Shown piece by piece: positions 54,748 through 63,002 of a stretch of 64,000 nt of DNA. Position 1 is the stretch's first letter, and every line of letters starts with the position of its first letter. Location: positions 62,001 to 126,000 of the forward strand of contig CAVWFK010000002.1 of NCBI GenBank assembly GCA_963754235.1, in the 5' to 3' direction. The translations under genes were made by a program, and so were the position numbers. The notes below the pieces were generated by a model. That model was given only the letters and a program-made list of their open reading frames with translations, did no database searches and was not told where the DNA came from. The stretch comes from DATAYA01 sp963754235 (GTDB taxonomy: Bacteria > Pseudomonadota > Alphaproteobacteria > Acetobacterales > Acetobacteraceae).

Positions 54748-56424
54748 TCAAGGCCCCGCGGGCGGCAGCAGGGCAGCGGCGTAGGCGAGGGGATTGTGGA
54801 TCAGCGCCTCGGTGACGCGCAGATCCTCGCGCCTGCCCTCGGCCGCCGGGCAGTTGTCGCGGATATCGATGATCTGTCCCGCCTGCAACGGCGCCCGCGC
54901 CGCGCGCGATTGCGCCAGCGCGCCCGCCATCGCATCGCGCCCGGCGGCGAGATCGGCAAGCTGGCTGTCGATCGCGGCCCCGCCGAGGCTGGTGCAGACC
55001 TGCGGCATCACCCCCAGCCCCTGCAGCGGCCAGCCGCGCGGCGCCAGCACCCGGCTCCAGGTGACGAACAGCTCGCCGCCGTCCGGCAGCGTGGTGACCG
55101 TCTGCACCAAGCCCTTGCCGAGCGTGACACTTCCCACCACCACGCCGCGGCGATCATCGGCCAGCGCCGCCGCCAGGATCTCCGCGGCACTCGCCGAGCG
55201 GCCATCGACCAGCACCACCACCGGCAGGCCGGCGGCGAGATCGCGCCCGCCCTCGGCGCCGGCGCGAAAGATGTGCACCGATTGCGGATCGCGCCCGGCG
55301 GTGACCGCGATCAGCCCGTGCGCCATGAACTGATCGGCGGCGCCAATCGCTTGCAGCAGCAGCCCGCCGCGATTGCCGCGCAGATCGAGCACGACACCGT
55401 GCAGCCCGGCGCCGCCGACGCCGCGCGCCAGTTCGTCCTGAAGGCGGGCGGCGGTATCGGCGGCGAAGGCGGTGATGCGGATTACCAGCATGTCGCCCGA
55501 GCGCTGCGCGAACACCGTCTCCGGCGGCATGGTGGAGCGCGCCATTCGCACCGTGCGCGTGCGGCCCCGGCTCAGCACGCGCGCGACCACCAGCGAGTTG
55601 TCAGGCCCGGCGAGCCAGCCCGCGACACGCTGCGGCGAGGCCCCGCGTGTGCTGCGGCCATCGACCGAGAGCAGGAAATCGCCCGGACTCAACCCCCCCG
55701 CATCGGCCGGAGACTGCGCCAGCACGCGCGTGATCATCGGGTAGGGAAAGTGCCGCGCCAGCGTCACACCGATCCCTGCCGTGCCCGTGCGGCGGGCTTC
55801 CTCACCGATTGCGGCAGTGGGTGCGACGTAGCGCGAATACGGGTCGAGATGATTGAACAACTCGTCGAAGAAGCTGGTGACGACGCCCTGGGTGCCGGCC
55901 TCGCGCAGCGCCGCCGAGTAGCCCCATGCCGCCTCGCACATAGCCGCCGCCGCATCTCCCCACCCGAGCGCGTCGCCGCCGGCGGGCGGCGTGATCGCGA
56001 ACAGGATACGGCCGGGCGAGACCAGCTCCAGGCTGCCGGCGCGCAACTCGGGGGTCAGCGTGGGATCGATCGCGGTCAGCCCGCGCAGTCCCCAGATCGC
56101 GAGCGTCGGGACCGGCACCGGATCGAGCGTGCGTGGTGCCATGAAGGTGAGTGCGGCGCCGAACACATCCCCGGCGAGGCGCGTGCCGAAGCTGTTCTCG
56201 GCGGCCGCGACGCCTTGGGTCAACAGCACCAGCAGCAGGGCGGCAAGGAAGCAAGCCAGGCGTCGGAACCTTGGCCCGCTGCGCTTCTTGCCCCCGCCAA
56301 TCGGAGAGTCGCGGATTGCGACACGAATGCGGGGCGGCCAGCGATCTCCCTCTCCGCCCCTGGGGGCGGAGAGGGTCGGGGTGAGGTGGGGGTAATCGCC
56401 GCGGGGACGTCTACCGGGGTCCAC
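54748..56424 (-). CDS. S41 family (CtpA-like) peptidase
   Basis: About 558 residues from GTG 56424. A hydrophobic export signal (LACFLAALLLVLLTQGVAAA) lies about 57-77 residues in. PDZ domain about 205-285 (GIGVTLARHF ... SPADAGGLSPGDFLLSVDG). Tail-specific protease domain with catalytic Ser in DGRSASAAEI and Lys in VTLGKGLVQT. The REP-like element at 56346-56392 is read in frame as PHLTPTLSAPRGGEG before the signal, and no ATG/GTG/TTG lies between it and the signal. The true start is therefore uncertain; GTG 56499 is another option. Confidence 0.85.
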   Translation of the reverse strand: MDPGRRPRGDYPHLTPTLSAPRGGEGDRWPPRIRVAIRDSPIGGGKKRSGPRFRRLACFLAALLLVLLTQGVAAAENSFGTRLAGDVFGAALTFMAPRTLDPVPVPTLAIWGLRGLTAIDPTLTPELRAGSLELVSPGRILFAITPPAGGDALGWGDAAAAMCEAAWGYSAALREAGTQGVVTSFFDELFNHLDPYSRYVAPTAAIGEEARRTGTAGIGVTLARHFPYPMITRVLAQSPADAGGLSPGDFLLSVDGRSTRGASPQRVAGWLAGPDNSLVVARVLSRGRTRTVRMARSTMPPETVFAQRSGDMLVIRITAFAADTAARLQDELARGVGGAGLHGVVLDLRGNRGGLLLQAIGAADQFMAHGLIAVTAGRDPQSVHIFRAGAEGGRDLAAGLPVVVLVDGRSASAAEILAAALADDRRGVVVGSVTLGKGLVQTVTTLPDGGELFVTWSRVLAPRGWPLQGLGVMPQVCTSLGGAAIDSQLADLAAGRDAMAGALAQSRAARAPLQAGQIIDIRDNCPAAEGRREDLRVTEALIHNPLAYAAALLPPAGP

Positions 56425-56532
56425 CGGCTGGTCACGTAATCCGTTTCTGGAGCAACAACGCGCCCAAAGCGCGCGCGCGCTCGCGATCCCCCACCTCACC
56501 CCGACCCTCTCCGCCCCCGGGGGCGGAGAGGG
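56346..56532. repeat. Paired REP-like palindromic element, copy 5
   Basis: Left arm 56346-56392 and inverted right arm 56488-56532, cores CTCTCCGCCCCTGGGGGCGG and CTCTCCGCCCCCGGGGGCGG, centre of 95 unique bases. It overlaps the 5' end of the S41 protease frame. Confidence 0.85.
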
Positions 56533-56585
56533 AGTCGAGCCTTCCTCGTCGGGAAGACTGCCGCTCGTGTCCGAGCGATAGGAAT

Positions 56586-56673
56586 GTTGCTTAGGGCCGC
56601 GGGCCCCAGACCCCTTTACGAAAGGGTTCCAAGGGCTGGGCCCTTGGCGGGGTCCAGGGGCGGAGCCCCTGGC
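56586..56673. repeat. CCAGGGG-type palindromic repeat
   Basis: Contains two short perfect or near-perfect palindromes, CCAAGGGCTGGGCCCTTGG (about 56628-56646) and CCAGGGGCGGAGCCCCTGG (about 56655-56673), preceded by GGGCCCCAGACCCC. Such sequences are frequent intergenic repeats in Acetobacteraceae (recollection). It ends directly at the 3' end of rnr. Confidence 0.6.
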
Positions 56674-56675
56674 CT

Positions 56676-58674
56676 TCAGCGCCGGCGCGATCGCGGCCCC
56701 CGTGGCACGCCCTGCATGATGTGGAACACCAGGCCGCCGGTCACCGGGCTGGCCTCGGCGAGCCGCACTTCCACCTCCTGCGCGAGGCGGAACGCGATGC
56801 CCGTCCGCCGTCCGGTCAGCGTATGCGTGGCCTCGTCGTGCATCCAGAAATCGTCTGCCAGGGTCGAGACAGGAACAATTCCGCTCGCGCCGTTGTTGCT
56901 GAGTGTGACAAAGATTCCGAATCGCGTCACGCCGGAAATGCGCGCCGCGAAATGCGCGCCGACCTTGTCGGCCATGAACGCCGCCAGGTAGCGGTCGATC
57001 GCATCGCGCTCGGCCAAGGCCGCGCGGCGTTCGGTCGCGGTAATACGCTCGGCGGTCTCGGCGAAGCGGCTCGCCTCATCCGCTGCGAGCGCGCCCGCGC
57101 CAAGCCCAAGGCCGCGGACCAGCGCGCGATGCACCAGCAGGTCGGCGTAGCGGCGGATCGGGCTGGTGAAATGCGCATAGGCGGGCAGGGCGAGGCCGAA
57201 ATGCCCGATATTCTCCGGGCTGTAGGCCGCCTGGGACTGGCTGCGCAGCACCACTTCGTTGACCAGCGGCGCGATCTCGGTTCCGCCGACGCCGCGGAGC
57301 ACGCGGTCGAGGTCGCGCGGATGGACGTCACCGCCCGGAGCCAGCGAGATGCCGATTCCGTGCAGGAAATCACGCAAGCCGGCGAGCTTCTCCTCCGAGG
57401 GCGGGGCGTGGATGCGGAACATGCAGGGCAGGTGCCGCCGGCCGAGCTCCTCGGCGGCGGCCACGTTGGCCAGGACCATGAACTCCTCGATCAGCCGATG
57501 GCTGTCGAGACGCGGGCGCGGGGCCACCGCGAGCACATGGCCGGAATCGTCGAGTACCGACGCGACGCTCGGGAAGATCGAGGTCGAGCGTGCCGCGCCG
57601 CGTGCGTGCCGCCAGCAGGGCACGGAACGCACCATAGAGCGGCCCGAGCACGCAAGCGGGCACGGCGGGATCGGCGGCCCCGTCGGAGACTGCCTGCGCC
57701 TGCTCATAGGTCAGGCGCGCGGCGCTGCGCATCAGCCCGCGGCCGAAACGATGCGCCTGCTTGCGGCCTTCGGCATCGACGCGCAGCTCCACGAACACGC
57801 AGAAGCGGTCCTCGCCCGGGCGCAGGCTGCACCAGCCGTTCGACAGCGCCTCGGGCAGCATCGGCACGACGCGATCGGGGAAATAGACCGAGTTGCCGCG
57901 TTCGCCCGCGTCGCGGTCGAGCGCGCTGCCCGGCCGGACGTAATGGGCGACGTCGGCGATCGCGACGAGCAGCCGCCAGCCGGTGCCGTCGGGTTCGGCG
58001 AACACCGCATCGTCGAAGTCGCGGGCGTCCTCGCCGTCGATCGTGACCAGCGGTGTTGCGCGCAGATCGGCGCGCTCGCCAAGCCGGACGCCCCGCGCGC
58101 GCTCGGCCTCGGCGAGCGCCCCTTCGGAGAAGGCGGTCGGAATTCCGTGGGTGGTGATGCAGATGAGCGAGACCGAGCGCGCGTCGCCCATCCGTCCGAG
58201 CCGCTCGATCACGCGTGCCGGGCGAAGGCCGAGCCGGTGGTGCGGCAGCGGCTCGGCGAGCACGATCTCGCCCGGCTCGGCGCCGCCCGCCTCGCCGTGC
58301 GGCACGATCCATTCCGCCTTGGCGCGGCGGTCGGTGGGCACCAGCCGGTCGGGCGGGCGGAACACGGCGAGCACGCGGCCCGGCGCATCGGCGAGCCGCT
58401 TGATGGTGCGTCCCTCATAGCGGCCCGGTCCGGTCGGGCGCAGGCGTGCGAGCACGCGTTCGCCGGGCGCCAGCGCCGGCCGGCCGAGCGGCTCGGGCGC
58501 CATCAGGATGCTTGGCGCGGGCCCCTGTCCGTCCCAGGAAGCGGGGCGCGCCAGGGCGTCCCCGTCGGCATCGGTGCCGGTGATCTGGACGAGCGTGACC
58601 TCGGCCAGATCGGCGGCGGGCGGGTGACGCGCGCGGGATGATGCGGGCGTGCGGCCCGGCTGGCGGCGGTTCAT
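56676..58674 (-). pseudogene. rnr: Ribonuclease R, frameshifted and lacking the N-terminal HTH domain
   Basis: 3'-5' exoribonuclease of the RNB family. From ATG 58674 (GGGGGAAG upstream): cold-shock part VTLVQITGTDADGDALARPA, RNB catalytic core TIDGEDARDFDDAVFAEPD and YFPDRVVPMLPEALS, then a shift near 57555-57563 inside LDLPERRV (one extra G). The second frame continues DSHRLIEEFMVLANVAAAEE, HFTSPIRRYADLLVHRAL and the S1 domain GVTRFGIFVTLSNNGASGIV. The usual first 80-90 residues (HTH) are not found; a short LRNELAETG stretch upstream in another frame may be their trace. Confidence 0.85.
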
Positions 58675-58838
58675 GTCAAGCTTCCCCCGGTTTCGGCCAA
58701 CTCGTTCCGAAGTTGTGCGGGCAGCGGGCCGGCAGCGCATTGCAGCCGGCCAGGTCTGGATGCCGCTAGTCAGGAAGCACCCCTATCGGCTAAAGCTAAA
58801 TGGTTAGCTGGTAGTGTCCTAATTTGAACGGTAGCCCC

Positions 58839-59119
58839 TCACGTGGGGTTCAGGAGCAGCCCCACGGCGATAACGGCGATGCCGACTACAAAAATGATCC
58901 GTCCCCTGCGCCGGGCGAGACGCGACGGCTCGTACCCCGGTGGTAATACGTCCGCCTTATACTGTTTTCGGTGTGCGTCTCTGAGTATGGGAGGCGTTTT
59001 CCCGCGATTCGCTCCCCAGGTACAGCTAGAAGAAGGCCGCCTACTAAGGCCCACATGGAGGGCGACCAGTTCGGGAATTTCGACCAGTTCTGCGTCCACA
59101 CGGTGATCGGATTGTTCAC
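58839..59119 (-). pseudogene. Small two-helix membrane protein, frameshifted
   Basis: GTG 59119 overlaps the preceding stop (GTGA). First frame: NNPITVWTQNWSKFPNWSPS and MWALVGGLLLAVPGERIAG (first hydrophobic segment). The protein-like continuation is in another frame: LRDAHRKQYKADVLPPGYEP, basic SRLARRRGR and the second helix IIFVVGIAVIAVGLLL, ending 58839. One missing base near 58985-59030 would explain it. Read without repair, it stops at 58886 (77 residues). Last gene of the five-gene operon; function unknown. Confidence 0.5.
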
Positions 59120-59459
59120 GGCTGTGCCCCTTCTTTTCGATGCTCCGCCACGATCGCCGCCCGCACCGCGTCCAACGGCGTCCTGATTGCTCCGAGCTGT
59201 AACGCGGCCGGCGTCCTGATTGCTCCGAGCTGTAACGCGGCGAAGAACCGTCGATTCTCGCTCCCTTCGATCGCGACGACCAAGCGTAGGCACGCGTGGC
59301 CTTGGGGTGGCCTTCCAGGTCGAAGACGTGCACCACGCCTTCCCAGACCGTCTGTCCCTCAAATGTCTCCCGGACGCGCACCATTTGGGCGAGCGCGGCA
59401 CGGCAGGAGTGCATGGACTCCACGGCATGCCGAAGTTGGTCCGTAGCGGGATCGCTCAT
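59116..59459 (-). pseudogene. Hypothetical protein, frameshifted, with 33-bp tandem duplication
   Basis: ATG 59459 lies 4 bases after the stop of the HEPN-like gene. MSDPATDQLRHAVESMHSCR, then TVWEGVVHVFDLEGHPKATR; near 59270-59280 the frame must shift (one base missing) to continue EGSENRRFFAALQLGAIRTP and LDAVRAAIVAEHRKEG to TGA 59116. The AALQLGAIRTP segment is doubled by an exact 33-base tandem repeat (59176-59241). Similar short proteins occur in integrated elements of Rhodospirillales (impression). Function unknown. Confidence 0.55.
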
Positions 59460-59463
59460 TGTA

Positions 59464-60451
59464 CTATCTGCTGCCATGGCGTTGTGCATAATTGAGGAAG
59501 GCCACAGGTCCAAAGTGAACAAATGATTTTGTGTCCGCCGTCGATCTGGTGGCGACGTTACCGACCATCACGTGGCACAAGGCCACAACAAATACGCAAG
59601 CCGAGCAAAACTCTCTCAAAGGCTCAAGCCCACGTCTATTTAGATCAATGCTCATCGGATCGCGAAGCCATTGCATGGCGCTGCGGCCCAGAATTTGGCG
59701 CTCTTGCCTAGGGAGAGTCGGTGGGAACCATACACCATATTGATGTCGGTACTGCAACTCGTTTCGTACCGGCGCTCAGCCAGCTAAAATTTCCCTGCCG
59801 CGCGACTAGCGATGTAAATGCATGCAATTGCGGAAATACGGCCTGCGCGTCAATCGAGATCATAGGACCGCCAAGTACCCCTGTAGCGAGGCCCCTAATG
59901 CGACAGCCAAATATGTCCCAAAATGCTTCATGCGCGCCGCCGGACACACCCCGGACTCTGGTGCACGTCATTGGGGTAGCAGTCCGGCTCACGCTACATT
60001 GGTAGAAGCCGGTTTCGATCCTGAAAGATGGCGCTTTCCCTAGTGCGACGCCTAGATTCAGAAGACGATTTGTATGTGGGCGCGCGAAATAGGAGCATGC
60101 ATCGCCAAACAGCCGGATTAGGGCATGGCCCGCGTAAAACGCAGAATAATAAAGTTTTATTAGCCCCCACGCGATCGAGTCCTTTTCGTCTATCTCTCCT
60201 TCTATAAATGACACGCTTTGGAACGCAGCACTTGAAAGTCTGCAGAAATCGGCCGCCATAGCAGCGACAATAGGACCGCGAACACGGAAGTCTACTGACA
60301 CGCTCTGAGCGGAATCGTCGAAATCTAGATCATAACTAGCCTTTGGGGCGATAATCACGTCGGCAAGTGTCGTGCCGCTCACTTGACCTCCAAGTGCAAT
60401 CAACTCTCGCATGACGAATGGCTGCAAGGCGTCAGCCACGAGGGATTTCAC
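59464..60451 (-). pseudogene. HEPN-like protein downstream of DGQHR gene, one frameshift
   Basis: GTG 60451 overlaps the DGQHR stop. The first frame contains SIAWGLIKLYYSAFYAGHAL, close to the first helix of HEPN domains, and GGAHEAFWDIFG. Near 59769 one extra base (ACCGGCG) moves the frame. Removing it gives SWLSAVRNELQYRHQYGVWF, whose RNELQYRH fits the HEPN catalytic Rx4-6H motif with N after R. The frame then continues to TAG 59464 (about 328 residues in all). Unrepaired, it stops at 59708 (247 residues). A possible RNase effector; the family call is an inference. Confidence 0.5.
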
Positions 60452-61501
60452 GATACGCGGCTTCTTCCGATCGAGAACCCTGATTGCAAATACTTTCTAA
60501 ACTCATCATGGAGCGCGATTGGGCTTGCTCCCGGCCTTTGAAGTTCGCTCCTTTTCACACGAGAGAAGAAGGGTCTAAGGATATCGTTAAAGTTTTCTAC
60601 CGTGTACTCCCCTTCGTTCCGGTCCGCCACCCGCTCTGCCACGGCAGGGAAGAGAAGCATGATCGCTCGAAATAGCGTAGGGTTCGTTACGTTTGCTTCG
60701 GCGTCGCGCTCGCGCAGACCGGCCATCCACACGTGGAGGTACGCATTGAGCACCCTAAATACCTGCTCTGGATCACTATGGGTGAAAGCATGCCACACAG
60801 CTTTCAGAGCGACGTTGAAAGTCACTCTCGATATTTTTCCTCTACGTCGCTCGGATGGGCTGAGCAGCCCAAGTAGCGCGCTATCGGGGTCTGACGCAAA
60901 ATGATCAAACACCACGCGGAGGAGTGCCTCTGCGTCTGTCTCAGATTCGGCCAGCTTTTTGATGTCCAGCAATAGTTGGTTTGGCACTGGTCTCTGTTTC
61001 GTGTTTATGTCTATGAAAAGCTGAACTTCGTCCGACTTTGTAAGATTATTGTATATGACAACCGGCACCCGCAATCTGGCCTTCGCTAGGTGAAACCCGT
61101 AAACGCGGTGCTGACCATCTAGGATTAGGAACGCCCTGGGGTTCTTCCTGAACTTAAGAGTTCTCGTCCGACGGGTATACTCAAGTTCGACCTCTGCTTG
61201 GGCGGACAACACGATCGAGCTAGGGATCGTCCCCAGTCCGTCATCGATACACTCGGCTATCTCCTGCGCGCGTCTTTTGTCTTTTGTCGAGAAGGCGTTG
61301 AAATCCGTCAATTGGGTTCTCCGCGCGTCGGGCAACGACGCAAATTTCAGCCAGCACGTCACTCGGCATAGATAGCGTGAAAAAGCGATGCCGGCCTTGT
61401 ATGATCAGGCTGGCTGTGTAGCTGATAAAATCGCCCTCTGGCGTCCTATCCGGCTCGTCCGTTCGATCGTCAACTTCTAGCATAAGTTGCTGTCTAGCCA
61501 T
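60448..61501 (-). pseudogene. DGQHR-domain (DndB-like) protein, frameshifted by 7-bp duplication
   Basis: ATG 61501 overlaps the HTH gene end by 8 bases. N-terminal piece MARQQLMLEVDDRTDEPDRT to FQRLLDKR; then a tandem duplication of CTTTTGT (61274-61280 and 61281-61287) shifts the frame. The rest reads RRAQEIAECIDDGLGTIPSS, ILDGQHRVYGFHLA (signature) and VQLFIDINTKQRPVPNQLLL. About 348 residues when repaired. DGQHR proteins include DndB and DpdB of DNA modification and defence islands. No dnd/dpd genes are seen here. As written, the first piece stops at 61241. Confidence 0.7.
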
Positions 61502-61850
61502 TACGCTTCCTTTCCTCAGAATGCATTCTTCCGACGCCTATCGCTTTAACGAATTGAGTTTCCTTTCGCTTTTTAGAGCGGCCGCACTTACCACCTTTAG
61601 TCGTGGAAAAGTTCCCGTTTTGTTTGTGGTGACCGCCGAGGTCTGATATCAACCTATGATAGTGGTGCATTCGCTCCTCGGCGAGGTTGACGACGGCCCG
61701 CTCCCATCCATCCGGGGGTGTGCGATGCGCGGCCGCTTGGGATGGGAGCCTGGCTTGCCTGATGGACGCGACAGAGACGCCTAATGCTCTTGCCAACGCC
61801 TCGTGATCCACCCGGTCGAATAGATCGTCCGTGGCTTCCTTGAAATCCAT
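61494..61850 (-). CDS. Small HTH protein, first gene of the DGQHR operon
   Basis: 118 residues. Helix-turn-helix-like core HEALARALGVSVASIRQARL (residues 16-35), then APPDGWERAVVNLAEERMHH-type helix (residues about 44-63) and a basic Lys/Arg-rich tail. ATG 61850 follows TGGGAG. Its start is flanked by a perfect 9-base inverted repeat (61851-61898), suggesting autoregulation of the operon. Overlaps the DGQHR gene by 8 bases. Probably DNA-binding. Confidence 0.65.
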   Translation of the reverse strand: MDFKEATDDLFDRVDHEALARALGVSVASIRQARLPSQAAAHRTPPDGWERAVVNLAEERMHHYHRLISDLGGHHKQNGNFSTTKGGKCGRSKKRKETQFVKAIGVGRMHSEERKRNG

Positions 61851-61898
61851 GTATGCACTCCCATTGACAGGCGCCACGTTGTCGATTATAGTGCATAC
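61851..61898 (-). promoter_or_regulatory. Operon promoter with 9-base inverted repeat
   Basis: GTATGCACT (61851-61859) and AGTGCATAC (61890-61898) are exact inverse complements. On the minus strand a TATAAT (61885-61890) lies at the outer arm and the inner arm touches the ATG of the HTH gene. Layout of an autorepressor operator; binding by the HTH protein is inferred. Confidence 0.5.
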
Positions 61899-61919
61899 AA
61901 CGCCGATGGGAAGACCCCG

Positions 61920-62275
61920 ATGAACCGCCTCAACCTCACCCGCCGGACAGGTCATCAACTGCCTGGTCGAGGGCAACTCGATCCGTTCCACCGAGCGCAT
62001 GACCGATACGCACCGGGATACCGTCATGCGGCTGTTGGTCGAGGTTGGCGAGGGCTGCAAGATGTTGATGGACGCTCAGATGCGCAACTTGGCGTGCGCT
62101 CGCATTCAGGTTCACGAAATCTGGGCCTGCGTCGGCAAGAAGCAGCGGCAGGTTCGGAAGGGCGATGACCGCAGTCAAGTCGGCGACCAATGGACATTTG
62201 TGGCGCTAGACCCAGATACCAAGTTGATCCCCGCCTTCCGCGTTGGTAAGCGCGATCTGGGCACCGCTACGGCAC
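61920..62275 (+). pseudogene. IS1-family transposase fragment
   Basis: MNRLNLTRR, one extra base near 61942, then QVINCLVEGNSIRSTERMTD, THRDTVMRLLVEVGEG, HEIWACVGKKQRQVRKGDD and WTFVALDPDTKLIPAFRVGK. This is the N-terminal and central part of an IS1-like transposase. The reading becomes unrelated after GKRDLGTATA (about 62275), so the C-terminal catalytic end is missing. Confidence 0.8.
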
Positions 62276-62372
62276 TGCCGCGCGGAATGCCGAGGTGGCC
62301 CTGCTGCCGACCGCGTAGTAGCAGAGTGCATTCATTGTGACTGGACGCGCGAGATCGCGGAAATTGCCCGAC

Positions 62373-62458
62373 CGTCATGCCGACGAAGGTCGGCATCCAC
62401 GACTTTGGCGACAGCACAACGAAAGTCGTGGATGACCCGCCTTCGCGGGCAATGACGG
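62373..62458. repeat. GTCATG-type palindromic repeat, copy 2
   Basis: Outer arms CGTCATG / AATGACG, internal CATCCACGACTTT against AAAGTCGTGGATG, and hairpins CCGACGAAGGTCGG and CCGCCTTCGCGGG. Same design as 40549-40632. Confidence 0.75.
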
Positions 62459-62565
62459 TGCATGCGCCATCGGCAAAGTTCCTATTCGGGATGGGAAGGA
62501 TGGTTGATTGCGTATGCATTACGTGGGGGATGCTCCGCAAATCGTTGAAGATGGAGGGCACTGCG

Positions 62566-62949
62566 ATGATCGATCACACCGGCATCGGGGTCGCGGACGT
62601 TACCCGTTCCGCCACCTTTTACGATGCCGCTTTGGGCGCGCTCGGCCTCCGCCGGGTCATGCAGCTTCCCAAGAACGACGGGGCCGGTGGCGTTGGCTAT
62701 GGTGTCGATTACCCGATTTTCTGGATTGACCGCTTTCATCCGCATGGCGTGAAACAGCATACGGCCTTCGCGGCCAGGAACCGCGCCGCGGTTGACGCCT
62801 TCCATGAGGCCGCGCTGAAAGCAGGCGGAACCGATAACGGGCCGCCCGGGCTTCGCGACACCGCAAAAGGTTACCCGCCGGGCTACTACGCCGCCTTCGT
62901 GCTCGATCCGGACGGCAACAACATGGAGGCAGTCTTCCGTGGCGGCTGA
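62566..62949 (+). CDS. VOC family (glyoxalase-like) protein
   Basis: 127 residues. Vicinal oxygen chelate fold: MIDHTGIGVADVTRSATFYD with metal-ligand His4, VDYPIFWIDRFHP, KQHTAFAARNRAAVDAFHEA, and YYAAFVLDPDGNNMEAVFRG with the final Glu ligand. GGAGG precedes ATG 62566. Such proteins include lactoylglutathione lyase-like and resistance proteins; the substrate is unknown. It lies between two mobile elements, so it may be cargo. Confidence 0.88.
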   Translation: MIDHTGIGVADVTRSATFYDAALGALGLRRVMQLPKNDGAGGVGYGVDYPIFWIDRFHPHGVKQHTAFAARNRAAVDAFHEAALKAGGTDNGPPGLRDTAKGYPPGYYAAFVLDPDGNNMEAVFRGG

Positions 62950-63002
62950 AGCCCGCTTTCCCCCCACGAGCCGGCCGATAGCTGAGCTCGACTTTCCGCA
63001 TT

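Noticed and set aside
58675..58838. N-terminal HTH domain of RNase R upstream of its start
   Set aside because: Only a short LRNELAETG stretch in another frame resembles it; the rest does not match, so the domain is considered missing.
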